Source: Gammaproteobacteria bacterium (GTDB taxonomy: Bacteria > Pseudomonadota > Gammaproteobacteria > Steroidobacterales > Steroidobacteraceae). Taken from it: DNA of 64,000 bases. The position numbers and the translations under genes are program-made. This document shows, piece by piece, positions 35,447 through 45,350 of the stretch. Positions within the stretch are counted from its first letter, which is position 1; each line of letters starts with the position of its first letter. The notes under the pieces are model-generated. The model was given only the letters and a program-made list of their open reading frames with translations, was not told the origin of the DNA and searched no databases. Where the stretch lies: contig RFOD01000005.1 in the NCBI GenBank assembly GCA_009926865.1, positions 1 to 64,000 on the forward strand, read 5' to 3'.

Positions 35447-37753
35447 CTAAAAGGTACGCCCCAAAAATAAATAGAAGGCGGTATCACCGCTCTCACCAAA
35501 GCCACTACCGAGATAGACGGGCCCAAATAGGGTATCAAAACCAAAGAATAGGCTGCCCTGCTTGAGTGCCGAGCCCAAAGAAATATCACTGCGATCCTGC
35601 CATACATTGCCCACTTCAAAAGACAGACCTGCATAGGCGGGCACGTTGAGAAAACCCTCCCCTCCGCGACCAATCTGGCGATAGTAGAGTAGGCGAGTAA
35701 TCGCATAATGCCGCGCGCTAATGGAATCGCGCGCAAGCCCCGACAAATTCAAAAATCCCCCGAGGGTGTAGAGATCACGCACGTTCGCGGGATCACCATC
35801 CACTTGCGTACCGAATGAACTCCACAAAACGCCCGTATGCCGCCCCCAAGACCGCGCAATCAATCCATCAAGATTGACCCGATCCGCGCGTTGCCCCGAA
35901 CCGAGACTCGGGTGCTCGGCACGCCATTCCGCGGTAAAGTACCCACCCTCTCGCGGAAAATTTCGATCATCCAAACGATCGTACGAGAACCGACCAAAGT
36001 ATTCGCGAACGTCGAAGTCCTCTGCAACCGGCGTGGTGGCCGCCCCGATCCGCAGACGCGTACTACCCGTGACACGTCGTAGTCCAAAACGCAGCTCAGC
36101 GACGTTACCAAACTCCCGCCCGAGATCGAGTCCGTACTCTCCCGTGCGTAATCGATACTCTGCAACAGGCTCGCCCTGCTCGAGCAAAGGGATATTTCGC
36201 AACTGCAAACTGGCGTTGGGAAGTAAAAACCACGCCCCGCGATCTCCCATCGGCCAATAAATTTCGCTAGCGATCCGAGGCTCAGAGCCCACTTGCAAAT
36301 CCCACACCCACTCGCCACCCAGATCACTAATATCCGCTAAGACAAAGCGTGCGGCTGCGTTGTAACTCGAGTTGCCACTGAAATCGTCTTCTAAATTCAG
36401 GCCAAACCGAACGTAGTTTGGGCCCCAGGAATTGCGCTTAGCCGCCCACTCAAGGTCCACCAGACGCTCGCTGGTTGATTGCAGCGTGTAATCGACCGAT
36501 TCAAAGTTGCCTCGTCCGTAAAGCAAGGTCACCGCTTGATCTAAGTCCTCGGCAGACAACGTCAGCGATTTGTCAGCTGTCAACAATCTTTGATAACGCT
36601 CAGAATCTTTTTTTACCCGAACCTCTGCAAGCGTCGGTTGGATGACACCCTGTTCCCGACTCGCACGATAGCGGGCGTAGTCCTCTTCCGTTCGTTGAAG
36701 CGGAATCAAACGTGCCAAAGCATTGCGTGCTGCACTTTCACCGCGCTCGCTCGCCATCGACTGAATATCGAAATCAAAGCTAGAGGCCTCGCCCAAATCG
36801 GGCAACAACAAGATATCGTCGGACTGCAACGTTCTTCGCTGCGCATCGGAACCCCGACGGATCAGGATCGCTAGCATCTGGTTAGAGATGGTCGTGACCG
36901 AATCCAGCGTTTCACGCGTACGCAACGGAAAACCCACATCCACGACGATCAACACATCGACATCCATGGAGCGCGCGACATCAACAGGCAAGTTATTGGC
37001 AAGCCCACCATCGACCAGTAGCTTGCCGTCAATCTCCACTGGCGCAAAAACCCCAGGCGCAGATAAGCTCGCGCGCATGGCCGCCACCAGATCACCGCTT
37101 GCAAGTGTCACGGCATCACCCGTCTCGAGATCCGTAGCAACCGCGCGAAAGCGAGTTGGCAAATCATCGAAATTTTCGATCGTTGCGACATCAAAAGTCG
37201 CGCGGCGCAATAATTGATTGAGACGCTGGCCAGATACTAAACCCTTCGGTAAACGAAAACTGCCGCCCTTCAGACCGAGCGGGAAATCGACCAGAAAATT
37301 TTGATCTTCGATTTTTCGACGGAAACTTAATCGATCGCGGGGAGCCGGCTCCCGAAAAGCCTCCAGCCACTCCTGCGAAGACAACAAAGTTTCGATTTTT
37401 TCGGCCGACATACCGCTCGCGTATAGTCCGCCGATCAAGGCGCCCATGCTGGTACCGGCAATCGCATGGATGGGAATCCGCGCCTCCTCCAGCACCTTGA
37501 GAACCCCCACGTGTGCCGCGCCGCGCGCGCCACCCCCAGAGAGGACCAAACCGATACGAGGTGCATCGGCCGCATGAGTTAACGCCTCACTCGCCACGGG
37601 TGCGCGAGAAGCGTCCGTGGCGGCCACAGCAGCCTGCACGATGCCCGCCATGAAATATAAGCCGATCACGCAGGTGGCGCGTAATGAGCGGGCCCACGCG
37701 CCACGCAGCGCTGTGCGCAGAGCTTGCGCGAGCGGAGTCAACGTGACAGTCAT
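35447..37753 (-). CDS. Patatin-like phospholipase fused to POTRA and BamA-like barrel (type Vd autotransporter)
   Basis: About 768 residues from the ATG at 37753 (a GTG at 37774 is possible). Signal-like N-terminus (VIGLYFMAGIVQAAVA), then a patatin domain from about 55: oxyanion loop GGGARG, nucleophile elbow GTSMG and catalytic DGG. A POTRA-like segment (about 350-420) and a BamA/Omp85-type barrel ending in LFLGRTF follow. This is the PlpD/FplA layout: a lipase delivered to the outside by its own barrel, acting on membrane phospholipids. It is divergent from TonB receptor 3 and stands alone. Start is the weak point. Confidence 0.9.
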   Translation of the reverse strand: MTVTLTPLAQALRTALRGAWARSLRATCVIGLYFMAGIVQAAVAATDASRAPVASEALTHAADAPRIGLVLSGGGARGAAHVGVLKVLEEARIPIHAIAGTSMGALIGGLYASGMSAEKIETLLSSQEWLEAFREPAPRDRLSFRRKIEDQNFLVDFPLGLKGGSFRLPKGLVSGQRLNQLLRRATFDVATIENFDDLPTRFRAVATDLETGDAVTLASGDLVAAMRASLSAPGVFAPVEIDGKLLVDGGLANNLPVDVARSMDVDVLIVVDVGFPLRTRETLDSVTTISNQMLAILIRRGSDAQRRTLQSDDILLLPDLGEASSFDFDIQSMASERGESAARNALARLIPLQRTEEDYARYRASREQGVIQPTLAEVRVKKDSERYQRLLTADKSLTLSAEDLDQAVTLLYGRGNFESVDYTLQSTSERLVDLEWAAKRNSWGPNYVRFGLNLEDDFSGNSSYNAAARFVLADISDLGGEWVWDLQVGSEPRIASEIYWPMGDRGAWFLLPNASLQLRNIPLLEQGEPVAEYRLRTGEYGLDLGREFGNVAELRFGLRRVTGSTRLRIGAATTPVAEDFDVREYFGRFSYDRLDDRNFPREGGYFTAEWRAEHPSLGSGQRADRVNLDGLIARSWGRHTGVLWSSFGTQVDGDPANVRDLYTLGGFLNLSGLARDSISARHYAITRLLYYRQIGRGGEGFLNVPAYAGLSFEVGNVWQDRSDISLGSALKQGSLFFGFDTLFGPVYLGSGFGESGDTAFYLFLGRTF

Positions 37754-37831
37754 GAGGCAGAAAGAGCGCACCACGCAAGAATACCAGCGACCGTGCTGCC
37801 GTCACCACGATCCATCCGCCATAATTGACCT

Positions 37832-39931
37832 ATGAATCGCAAGGGTCTCTTCGGAATCGCGCTCGCTTGCACACAGACAATCGTCACCCCTGCGCTGCCC
37901 TCGCCGGAGTTGCCCTCGCCGGCGCTGGCCTTGGAAGAGGTGATTGTGACCGCTCAACGTCGCGTGCAATCGCTGAACGACGTCGCCGGTGCGTACAGCA
38001 AACGAGTCGCTCTCGATGAAATGGGTCTACTTGGGCTCACGCACTACGAGGACGCGCTCAATCAGGTGCCCGGTGCACTCATACAGCGGGGCAGCGGACA
38101 GGAAAGTCTGGTTGCTCTGCGCTCGCCCGTGTTGAGCGGATCGGGTGCCTGTGGTGCATTTTTGATGTTGGAGAACGGCTTTGCGATACGTCCGCGAGGC
38201 TTCTGTAACATCAATCAAATGTTCGAGGTTAATACCCGACAAGCCGCCGCAATCGAGGTGCTGAGGGGTCCAGGAACCAGCCTGCACGGCGCGCACGCGC
38301 TGCATGGTGTCATCAATGTGATTCAACCGACCGTTGCGGCGTTAGAGGGTCTGCGTCTTGGACTGACCGCAGGATCGTACGAGCACGCCGTAGGCACCGT
38401 CGCTGTCGGTCATGGACGCTCAGCCCTGCAAGCGTATTGGCGTCACGATGGCGGATTTCGCGAGGATGCTTCGGTCAAAGATGGTCAGCTCAACCTGATG
38501 CATGATCAACCCTGGCGTACAGGGACCCTAGAGTGGCGACTCAACCTAAGCGAGCTCGATCAAAATACCGCCGGATTCATTCAAGGTTTTGATGCCTATC
38601 GCGATCCGCAGCTGCGGCGTGGCAATCCCAATCCCGAGGCCTTTCGCGAGGCCGATAGCGCCCGCTTCTCCGTACGTTGGCAAGGTGGTGATTGCGACGG
38701 GTGCGAAGAAGAGTGGCGTGCGATCGCTCGTCATTCGTCGATGGTCTTCCGACAACATTTTTTATTGGGTAAACCACTCGAGTCCAACGGACAACGCAGC
38801 CTGGCAGCGAGCTTTTCGCGTCGACAGCCTTACCACGGCTCGATGGGATTAAATCTGCAGTGGGGTGTCGAGGCGGAATGGGCGCTCGCGGATTTGCTGC
38901 AAGTTCAGACGGGCGACACCCTCGAAGGTAGCGCCGTCGCAAGGGGTATTCGCCCCGCAGGCCGGCATTATGACTACGAGGTGGATATTGCCTCGCTCGG
39001 CCTACACCTGAGCGCCGACGTGGAGCGTCCGCAGTGGATGTGGCGTGCGAGCGTGCGGTTCGACCACAGTCGGTTTGACTACAACAATAAAATGGGGGCG
39101 GGTAATACCAACGAACAGGGCCTGCCGTGTGACTTTGGGGGCTGTCTTTATTTACGTCCTGCCGATCGCACCGACACCTTTACCGATCTCACCCCACGAA
39201 TCGAAGTCATTCGCAAACTGGGGGCTGAGGGTTCAGCGGGTGCGATTTATTTGGTCGTTAGTGATGCATTTCGACCACCAGAAGTCAGTGAACTTTACCG
39301 CTTGCAACGCGGTCAGTCGGTCGACGGCATTGACTCCGAACGTATGAGTGGCGCGGAGTTGGGCTGGCGCTTCGTCCACCCTGCCCTACGCGGTAGTCTC
39401 GCTATCTTTGATCAACGCAAACGTAACCTCATTTTGCGTGATGCCAATGGCCTGAGTGTCTCGGGAGGCGAAAGCTCTCACCAAGGGCTCGAGTATGAGC
39501 TCGCTTGGCAAATGAGCGAGTCCCTAAAATTGCGCGCAGCAGGCTCGTTTGCGCGCCATCGCTACGAGTTCGATCGCCTCATCGGTGGCGCTGAGCGCAT
39601 CATCTCAGGCAATGACATAGACACCGCGCCGCGTGAGCTACATTCGCTTGAGCTCAGCCGACGCTGGGGAGATCGCTTGCTCGTACTCGATCTGCGTCAG
39701 GTCGGCCGCTATTTTGCCGATGCCGAAAACCTGCGAGTCTATCCAGGCCATACTCTGCTCGGGCTGCAATGGCGTCAGCGTCTTAAAGATCATGTGCAAC
39801 TCGCTGTGCGCCTTGAAAACCTAACTGATCGTCGCTTTGCGGATCGCGCCGACTATGCGTTTGGGAACTGGCGATACTTTCCGGGTCGAGGTCGTAGCGC
39901 CTACCTCAGTCTGGACTGGCGACTCGATTAG
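37832..39931 (+). CDS. TonB-dependent outer-membrane receptor 3 with cysteine-rich loops
   Basis: 699 residues. Signal peptide, then TonB-box-like LEEVIVTAQRR (about residue 33) and a plug with VLRGPGTSLHGAHALHGVINV. A barrel follows, with a C-terminal YLSLDWRLD. It has cysteine pairs unusual for the family: one in the plug (GACGAF and GFCNIN) and two in predicted extracellular loops (CDGC near 290 and PCDFGGC near 430). These could be disulfides or metal ligands. The 3' end overlaps the convergent aguA gene by 26 bases. Ligand unknown. Confidence 0.88.
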   Translation: MNRKGLFGIALACTQTIVTPALPSPELPSPALALEEVIVTAQRRVQSLNDVAGAYSKRVALDEMGLLGLTHYEDALNQVPGALIQRGSGQESLVALRSPVLSGSGACGAFLMLENGFAIRPRGFCNINQMFEVNTRQAAAIEVLRGPGTSLHGAHALHGVINVIQPTVAALEGLRLGLTAGSYEHAVGTVAVGHGRSALQAYWRHDGGFREDASVKDGQLNLMHDQPWRTGTLEWRLNLSELDQNTAGFIQGFDAYRDPQLRRGNPNPEAFREADSARFSVRWQGGDCDGCEEEWRAIARHSSMVFRQHFLLGKPLESNGQRSLAASFSRRQPYHGSMGLNLQWGVEAEWALADLLQVQTGDTLEGSAVARGIRPAGRHYDYEVDIASLGLHLSADVERPQWMWRASVRFDHSRFDYNNKMGAGNTNEQGLPCDFGGCLYLRPADRTDTFTDLTPRIEVIRKLGAEGSAGAIYLVVSDAFRPPEVSELYRLQRGQSVDGIDSERMSGAELGWRFVHPALRGSLAIFDQRKRNLILRDANGLSVSGGESSHQGLEYELAWQMSESLKLRAAGSFARHRYEFDRLIGGAERIISGNDIDTAPRELHSLELSRRWGDRLLVLDLRQVGRYFADAENLRVYPGHTLLGLQWRQRLKDHVQLAVRLENLTDRRFADRADYAFGNWRYFPGRGRSAYLSLDWRLD

Positions 39932-41069
39932 CCGGTATCTGCTGGGTGATGCAATGAATATTACCGCCGCCCAATAAAATCTCTCTGGCCGGCACACCGA
40001 CCACTCGTCGTCCGGGAAAGCATCGGGAGAGCATCTTTCGGACTCGCTCATCCCAACGCGGATCCAGTAGCGGCATCACCACGCCCCCATTGGCGATATA
40101 AAAATTTACGTAGCTCGCTGCTAAGCGCTGGCCACTCTGACGCCGCATACCCGATACGCTCATTGGACCCAATCTCCCCACATTGGGACCGACATTGGTC
40201 ACGACGCCTCGAGCTTCGTATTCACTCTGGTATAGCGGCCCAGGCAGCGGCAGACGATGAATACGCAAACGACGCCCCTGCGCATCACGCGCGAGACTCA
40301 GACGACGGTAAGCATCTTCTGAAATCCGAAATTGAGGATCCCGACGATCCGAGCACGCCTGCAAAATCACCTCACCCGGACGCGCAAAGCAGACGAGGTT
40401 ATCGACGTGACCGTCCGTCTCGTCCTGGTAGATCCCCTTACCCAACCAGATAATTTTCTCTGCACCCGTGTACTCACACAGCCACTCTTCGATCTCTTGT
40501 CGTGAGAGCTCTGGATTTCGGTTGGGGTTCAGCAAACATTGTTCGGTCACCAGCAAGGTGCCCTCACCATCGCTATGAATCGCACCGCCTTCACAAACGA
40601 GCGGGGCGCGATACCGGGCCAGCGCCTCGATACGCAACACCCGTCGGGCGACGAGCGCATCGCGATCCCAAGGGAAATAGAGCCCTCCGTTCAAGCCACC
40701 CCAAGCATTGAACTCCCAATCAACGCCGCGAACTCGGCCGATCTTATCCATCACACAGGTGGGGCCGACATCACGCATCCACGCGTCGTCACTCTCCAAG
40801 CGCAATACCCGGATGCGCGGCTGCAGCGCCAAGCGCGCCTCGTCAAAGACCCTCGCGGGAACACCGACCGTGACCGGCTCGAAATCCGCAATCGCATGCG
40901 CGACCGCGGCAAAGGCTCTTTGCGCCGGCCGAGCTGCTTCGCGCCAGTTGTCGGATCGGGTGGGCCACAGCATCCAACAGCCTCGATGTGGCTCAAACTC
41001 TCCCGGCATTCGAAAGCCGTGCTCGCGGGGCGTTCCCGCTAAATCCGCGCTGCTGTGCAATGGTTGCAT
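39906..41069 (-). CDS. aguA: Agmatine deiminase (PAD family)
   Basis: 387 residues. N-terminal MPGEFEPHRGCWMLWPTR, the active-site DDAWMRDVGP, DETDGHVDN, and the nucleophile cysteine in GGGNIHCITQQIPA. It converts agmatine to N-carbamoylputrescine, the first step from arginine-derived agmatine to putrescine. That fits with the puu/pot genes further right. No carbamoylputrescine amidase (aguB) is adjacent. Divergent from icd and overlapping the TonB receptor 3'. Confidence 0.9.
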   Translation of the reverse strand: MQPLHSSADLAGTPREHGFRMPGEFEPHRGCWMLWPTRSDNWREAARPAQRAFAAVAHAIADFEPVTVGVPARVFDEARLALQPRIRVLRLESDDAWMRDVGPTCVMDKIGRVRGVDWEFNAWGGLNGGLYFPWDRDALVARRVLRIEALARYRAPLVCEGGAIHSDGEGTLLVTEQCLLNPNRNPELSRQEIEEWLCEYTGAEKIIWLGKGIYQDETDGHVDNLVCFARPGEVILQACSDRRDPQFRISEDAYRRLSLARDAQGRRLRIHRLPLPGPLYQSEYEARGVVTNVGPNVGRLGPMSVSGMRRQSGQRLAASYVNFYIANGGVVMPLLDPRWDERVRKMLSRCFPGRRVVGVPAREILLGGGNIHCITQQIPANRVASPD

Positions 41070-41105
41070 ACCGGCATTCTAGCCGAGCCGTTGGGCCCTG
41101 CATGG

Positions 41106-41124
41106 TAGGATGCGCGCTGCGCGC
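41106..41124 (+). promoter_or_regulatory. Candidate icd promoter with palindromic start region
   Basis: An extended -10 (TGG-TAGGAT, hexamer 41106-41111) is followed at the expected start point by GCGCGC-T-GCGCGC, a 13-base odd palindrome (41112-41124). No good -35 is seen. It could be a promoter/operator for icd, but the evidence is only positional. Confidence 0.3.
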
Positions 41125-41180
41125 GACACGGGGGTTCTGTGACGCCGCGCCCGTATTTTCTCCAAGGAGTTCGATTCGTC

Positions 41181-42488
41181 ATGACCACAGCGGCAAAGAT
41201 CACGCTGACACCTCCCGCAGGCGGTGCCAAGATTCATATCGACCAGGGCAAATTGGTCGTTCCCCCTAATCCCATCGTACCTTTCATCGAAGGGGACGGA
41301 ACCGGGCCCGATATCTGGCGCTCGAGCGTTCGAGTTATGGATGCGGCGGTTGAAAAGGCCTACGGCGGTCAGCGCAAGATTCACTGGATGGAAGTCTATG
41401 CGGGTGAAAAAGCTAACAAGCTTTTCAACACTTGGTTGCCTGATGAGACGGTCACGGCCTGTCGCGAATACCTCGTCTCGATCAAAGGCCCGCTGACCAC
41501 CCCAGTGGGAGGTGGTATCCGTTCACTGAATGTGGCCTTGCGCCAACTCTTAGACCTGTATGTCTGCCTGCGCCCCGTGCGTTGGTTCAAGGGTGTTCCC
41601 TCACCCGTGCGTCACCCGGAAAAGGTCAACATGTCCATCTTCCGAGAGAATACCGAGGACATCTACGCGGGGATCGAGTTCGAGCAAGGTACCGCTGAGA
41701 ACGAGCTCTTCAAAAAGCTCTTCAAAGAAAACTTTCCAAAAGCCTATGCCAAGATTCGCTTCCCCGAGACATCGGGAATCGGTATCAAGCCCGTTTCGAT
41801 TGAAGGCACTGAGCGCCTCTTCCGTGCAGCGATCCAATACGCGATCGACAACCAACGTAAGAGCGTGACGATCGTCCATAAAGGGAACATCCAAAAATTC
41901 ACCGAGGGCGCATTCCGAAATTGGTCGTACGCCCTCGCCGAGCGAGAGTTCCCGGGTCAAACCTACACGTGGGAGCAGTGGGAACGCACTAAGGCCGAAG
42001 ATGGCAGCAAAGCAGCCAACGAGGAAATGGACGCGGCACTGAAATCAGGCAAGATCCTGATCAAAGACGCTATCGCCGATATCACCCTACAGCAGGTACT
42101 GACGCGCCCAGAAGAATTTGACGTCATCGCGACGCTCAATCTTAATGGCGATTATCTCTCGGACGCGCTAGCGGCACAGGTTGGCGGTATCGGTATCGCT
42201 CCCGGGGCCAACATCAACTACGACACGGGTCACGCCGTGTTCGAAGCGACCCACGGCACTGCGCCAAAGTATGCCGATCTCGATAAAGTGAACCCGGGCT
42301 CGGTGATCCTCTCGGGCGAAATGATGCTGCGTTACATGGGTTGGACTGAGGCCGCAGATGCCATCATTCACGCCATGGATCGCACCATCGGTCAAAAGAC
42401 AGTGACCTATGATTTCGCACGTCTGATGGAAGGTGCCACAGAGCTCAAGTGCAGCGAATTTGGCGATGCCCTAATTCGTAACCTGTGA
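41181..42488 (+). CDS. icd: NADP-dependent isocitrate dehydrogenase
   Basis: 435 residues from the ATG at 41181, with AAGGAG upstream. TCA-cycle enzyme converting isocitrate to 2-oxoglutarate. It is the homodimeric, AceK-regulated type: [13 protein letters not shown], and the phosphorylation/substrate loop [13 protein letters not shown] with the regulatory serine in the same place as Ser113 of E. coli. [11 protein letters not shown] and [18 protein letters not shown] are also present. The next gene, three bases on, is its own kinase/phosphatase, a direct functional pairing. Confidence 0.95.
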   Translation: MTTAAKITLTPPAGGAKIHIDQGKLVVPPNPIVPFIEGDGTGPDIWRSSVRVMDAAVEKAYGGQRKIHWMEVYAGEKANKLFNTWLPDETVTACREYLVSIKGPLTTPVGGGIRSLNVALRQLLDLYVCLRPVRWFKGVPSPVRHPEKVNMSIFRENTEDIYAGIEFEQGTAENELFKKLFKENFPKAYAKIRFPETSGIGIKPVSIEGTERLFRAAIQYAIDNQRKSVTIVHKGNIQKFTEGAFRNWSYALAEREFPGQTYTWEQWERTKAEDGSKAANEEMDAALKSGKILIKDAIADITLQQVLTRPEEFDVIATLNLNGDYLSDALAAQVGGIGIAPGANINYDTGHAVFEATHGTAPKYADLDKVNPGSVILSGEMMLRYMGWTEAADAIIHAMDRTIGQKTVTYDFARLMEGATELKCSEFGDALIRNL

Positions 42489-42490
42489 TC

Positions 42491-44185
42491 ATGGGATCCG
42501 CCGGAACACTATCTGCGGATGGTGCCCGGCGGATCGCCGATGCCTTTGTTCATTACAACGCCGAATTTCGCGATATCACTCGGCGTGCCGTTCGACATTT
42601 CGATGCGCGTGACTGGGTTGCACGTGAGTCCGACTCCGTCGCTCGTATCGAACTTTACGAACAGTGGGTGACGGGTACCGTCAAACAGATAGCGACGCTC
42701 CTCGATGAGCGCTCGATCGATCGCGAACTCTGGACGGAGATCCGCCAGGAGTTTTCCCGTCGCGTTGCCGGACTACCTGACGCGGCTTTCATGCGCACTT
42801 TTTTTAGTTCGGTCGTCCGTCGTAGCCTCGGCACTGTGGGCGTCGATGTTGACACAGAGTTTGCCGTCGACGCACTCGATCCCTTAGAAGGGATTAGCTC
42901 AAGCGCCGAAACCGTGCGCTACCCGCATCGCGGCGGCCTCGAATGGCTCGCTGAGGATCTACTCGGTGACATACGACTGCGTTCGAGCTGGATCGACTTT
43001 GAAAAAAGCGTCCGCTATCTTGCCCAACAATTGATGCCGATCGGCACGATTCAAAGAATTGACATTCTACGTCCCTTGTTTTGTCAGTCGACACGGGCTT
43101 ACGTGGTGGGCAAGATCACCCTCGATGACGGTCAAGTTCGACCGCTTGCGATCGCCTTGCAAAACTCAGAACGTGGCTTATTGATTGATGCGGTCATGAC
43201 CAATGAAGACGAAGTCAGCATACTGTTTGGCTTTACGCGCTCTTACTTTCACGTCGATCTCGAACGAGTCGTCGAAGCCGTGGTATTTCTGCGAGCGCTA
43301 TTACCGAAAAAGCCACTATCGGAACTGTTTGCGGTACTCGGTCGCATCAAACAAGGCAAAACCGAACGCTACCGCGAGCTCATGCTGCATTTAGATCGCT
43401 CACAAGATCAATTTCAGCATGCCGCCGGCGAACGTGGCCTCGTGATGGTGTGCTTTACACTGCCCTCACTCGATGTGGTCTTCAAACTCATCCGCGATCG
43501 CTTTCCCCCTGTCAAGAACGTGGTTCGCCAAGACGTTTTGGATAAATATCGTTTTGTGTTCCGCCACGATCGAGCCGGACGCCTCGTTGACGCACAAGAG
43601 TTCAAACAAGTTCGTCTGCCGCGCGCGCGCTTCAGTGAGGCACTGCTTGAGGAACTCGCCACCGAAACGCGAGAAACGGTCCACGTGGATGGCGACGATT
43701 TAATTTTCGACCACATGTACATTGAACGACGAATGACCCCGCTCAATCTGTATGTCCGGGAGGCGCCCGCGACTCTCGCAGATCTCGCCGTCATCGACTA
43801 TGGCCAGGCTATTCGCGACCTCGCTTGCTCGAATATTTTCGCGGGCGACCTATTGCTCAAAAATTTCGGGGTCACTCGTCACGGTCGCGTGATTTTTTAT
43901 GACTATGACGAGCTCTGCCCCGTGACCGAGTGTCGCTTTCGCGATTTACCGGAAGCGACCAATGAAGAGGATGAGATGCGCAGTGAGGCGTGGTTTCATG
44001 TCAATGATAACGACGTCTTTCCCGAAACGTTTATCAATTTTCTAGCTTTTAACGAACAGCAAAAATCTGCTTTTTTACGTACTCATGGCGATCTACTGAC
44101 TGCAGACTTTTGGCGTGCACTCAAAAAGCGACTCAAGGCAGGCGAAATACTTGAGGTATTACCTTACCGCCGGACACTCTCGTAG
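42491..44185 (+). CDS. aceK: Isocitrate dehydrogenase kinase/phosphatase
   Basis: About 564 residues from the ATG at 42491, or a GTG at 42485 overlapping the icd stop. Contains the AceK-specific ILFGFTRSYFHVDLE and the P-loop region with VCFTLPSLDVVFKLI and KNFGVTRHGRVIFYDYDELC, the catalytic/metal segment. It phosphorylates and dephosphorylates Icd to divert isocitrate into the glyoxylate bypass on acetate or fatty-acid substrates. In enterics it lies with aceBA; here it is directly behind icd, and aceA/aceB are not in the window. Confidence 0.95.
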   Translation: MGSAGTLSADGARRIADAFVHYNAEFRDITRRAVRHFDARDWVARESDSVARIELYEQWVTGTVKQIATLLDERSIDRELWTEIRQEFSRRVAGLPDAAFMRTFFSSVVRRSLGTVGVDVDTEFAVDALDPLEGISSSAETVRYPHRGGLEWLAEDLLGDIRLRSSWIDFEKSVRYLAQQLMPIGTIQRIDILRPLFCQSTRAYVVGKITLDDGQVRPLAIALQNSERGLLIDAVMTNEDEVSILFGFTRSYFHVDLERVVEAVVFLRALLPKKPLSELFAVLGRIKQGKTERYRELMLHLDRSQDQFQHAAGERGLVMVCFTLPSLDVVFKLIRDRFPPVKNVVRQDVLDKYRFVFRHDRAGRLVDAQEFKQVRLPRARFSEALLEELATETRETVHVDGDDLIFDHMYIERRMTPLNLYVREAPATLADLAVIDYGQAIRDLACSNIFAGDLLLKNFGVTRHGRVIFYDYDELCPVTECRFRDLPEATNEEDEMRSEAWFHVNDNDVFPETFINFLAFNEQQKSAFLRTHGDLLTADFWRALKKRLKAGEILEVLPYRRTLS

Positions 44186-44189
44186 ACGC

Positions 44190-45350
44190 TCAACGTAACG
44201 CTTGATCTAAATCGGCGATCAAGTCTTCGACGTCCTCTAGGCCAATCGATAGACGCACTGATCCCTCACCGATATCTGAATAAGCGCGTTGTTCAGGCGT
44301 AAATTCTTTGGGCTGCATCATTTGTGGCGCCATCACCAGCGACTCGGCCGAACCAAAACTGGGTGTCTTCGCAAAATACTGTAAACGCTCAGCGAAACGC
44401 CGACCCGCCTCAGCCCCTGCGCGAATATCAAAGGCCAGCACACAACCCATGTCCTGCATTTGCCGGCGTGCCAAGGATGCCGCAGCGCCATTACCCCAGC
44501 CTGGATAACGCAGCCTGGTACAGGCGGGATGCGACGCTAAAAAGTCGGCAATCCGCTGGGCGCTCGCGCTCTGCGCCCGATAGCGCACAAAATAGCTCTT
44601 CATCCCACGCAACATGAGCGAGGCTGAGAGCGGATCAAGCTGGGCACCCAAAATCGAAAAGTCGGATTTTATTTGGGCTATTAATTCCGAACGACTGATG
44701 ACGGCTCCGCCCATCACATCGCCATTTCCCGTGGTGAACTTCGTTAAGCTGTGGACAAACACATCAATGGGATATTGCCCATGTTGGTGAAAGCCTGCTG
44801 CCGTATTGTCGAGCACAGTGAGCGCCCCATAGCGCTGAGCAAGCTCAGTGATCACCGCGATATCGGCGATCTTGTTAATCGGATTAGTCGGGCTTTCAAA
44901 GAAAATAAGACGCGTGGGACGAGCTGCTAACTCGCGCTCAATACCCGCATGATCGTCAATCGAGATCATGCTGTGTGTGACGCCATATCGTCCAAGCAGG
45001 TTACGAATAATGGCGCGCGTGGGACCGTAGCCCTCCACAAAAAACAATACGTGATCACCCGCCCGGCACAGCGCAATAAGCGTTTGGGCAACCGCGTTGA
45101 CACCTGAGGCGGTGGCAAGACATTGCTCCCTGCCCTGCAGACTGGCTAACAAGGTTTCGAGTTGATGGACCGTCGGGTTACTGACGCGCGAATAAAAGTA
45201 CCCAGGACGCTGCCCACGAACAATGCCGAGCGCATCATCGATGGTCTCGGTCTCCCATTTCACATTTTGGTAGACCGGAAAATTAAGCGGGCGATTGTCT
45301 GCAGGTGTCTCAACCACCGGCGCATGGATCACATAAGTTTCGGGCTTCAT
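44190..45350 (-). CDS. Cys/Met metabolism PLP enzyme (cystathionine beta-lyase/gamma-synthase family)
   Basis: 386 residues from the ATG at 45350, overlapping the ROK kinase stop by four bases; the track start is inside the kinase gene. Features: YFYSRVSNPTVHQLE, ASGVNAVAQTL, EGYGPTR, LDNTAAGF with the PLP aspartate, and the Schiff-base lysine in VHSLTKFTTGNGDVMGG. The EGYGPTR form resembles cystathionine beta-lyases, but gamma-lyase activity cannot be excluded. It is the last gene of the putrescine-uptake operon, an unexpected place for sulfur amino-acid metabolism. Confidence 0.85.
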   Translation of the reverse strand: MKPETYVIHAPVVETPADNRPLNFPVYQNVKWETETIDDALGIVRGQRPGYFYSRVSNPTVHQLETLLASLQGREQCLATASGVNAVAQTLIALCRAGDHVLFFVEGYGPTRAIIRNLLGRYGVTHSMISIDDHAGIERELAARPTRLIFFESPTNPINKIADIAVITELAQRYGALTVLDNTAAGFHQHGQYPIDVFVHSLTKFTTGNGDVMGGAVISRSELIAQIKSDFSILGAQLDPLSASLMLRGMKSYFVRYRAQSASAQRIADFLASHPACTRLRYPGWGNGAAASLARRQMQDMGCVLAFDIRAGAEAGRRFAERLQYFAKTPSFGSAESLVMAPQMMQPKEFTPEQRAYSDIGEGSVRLSIGLEDVEDLIADLDQALR

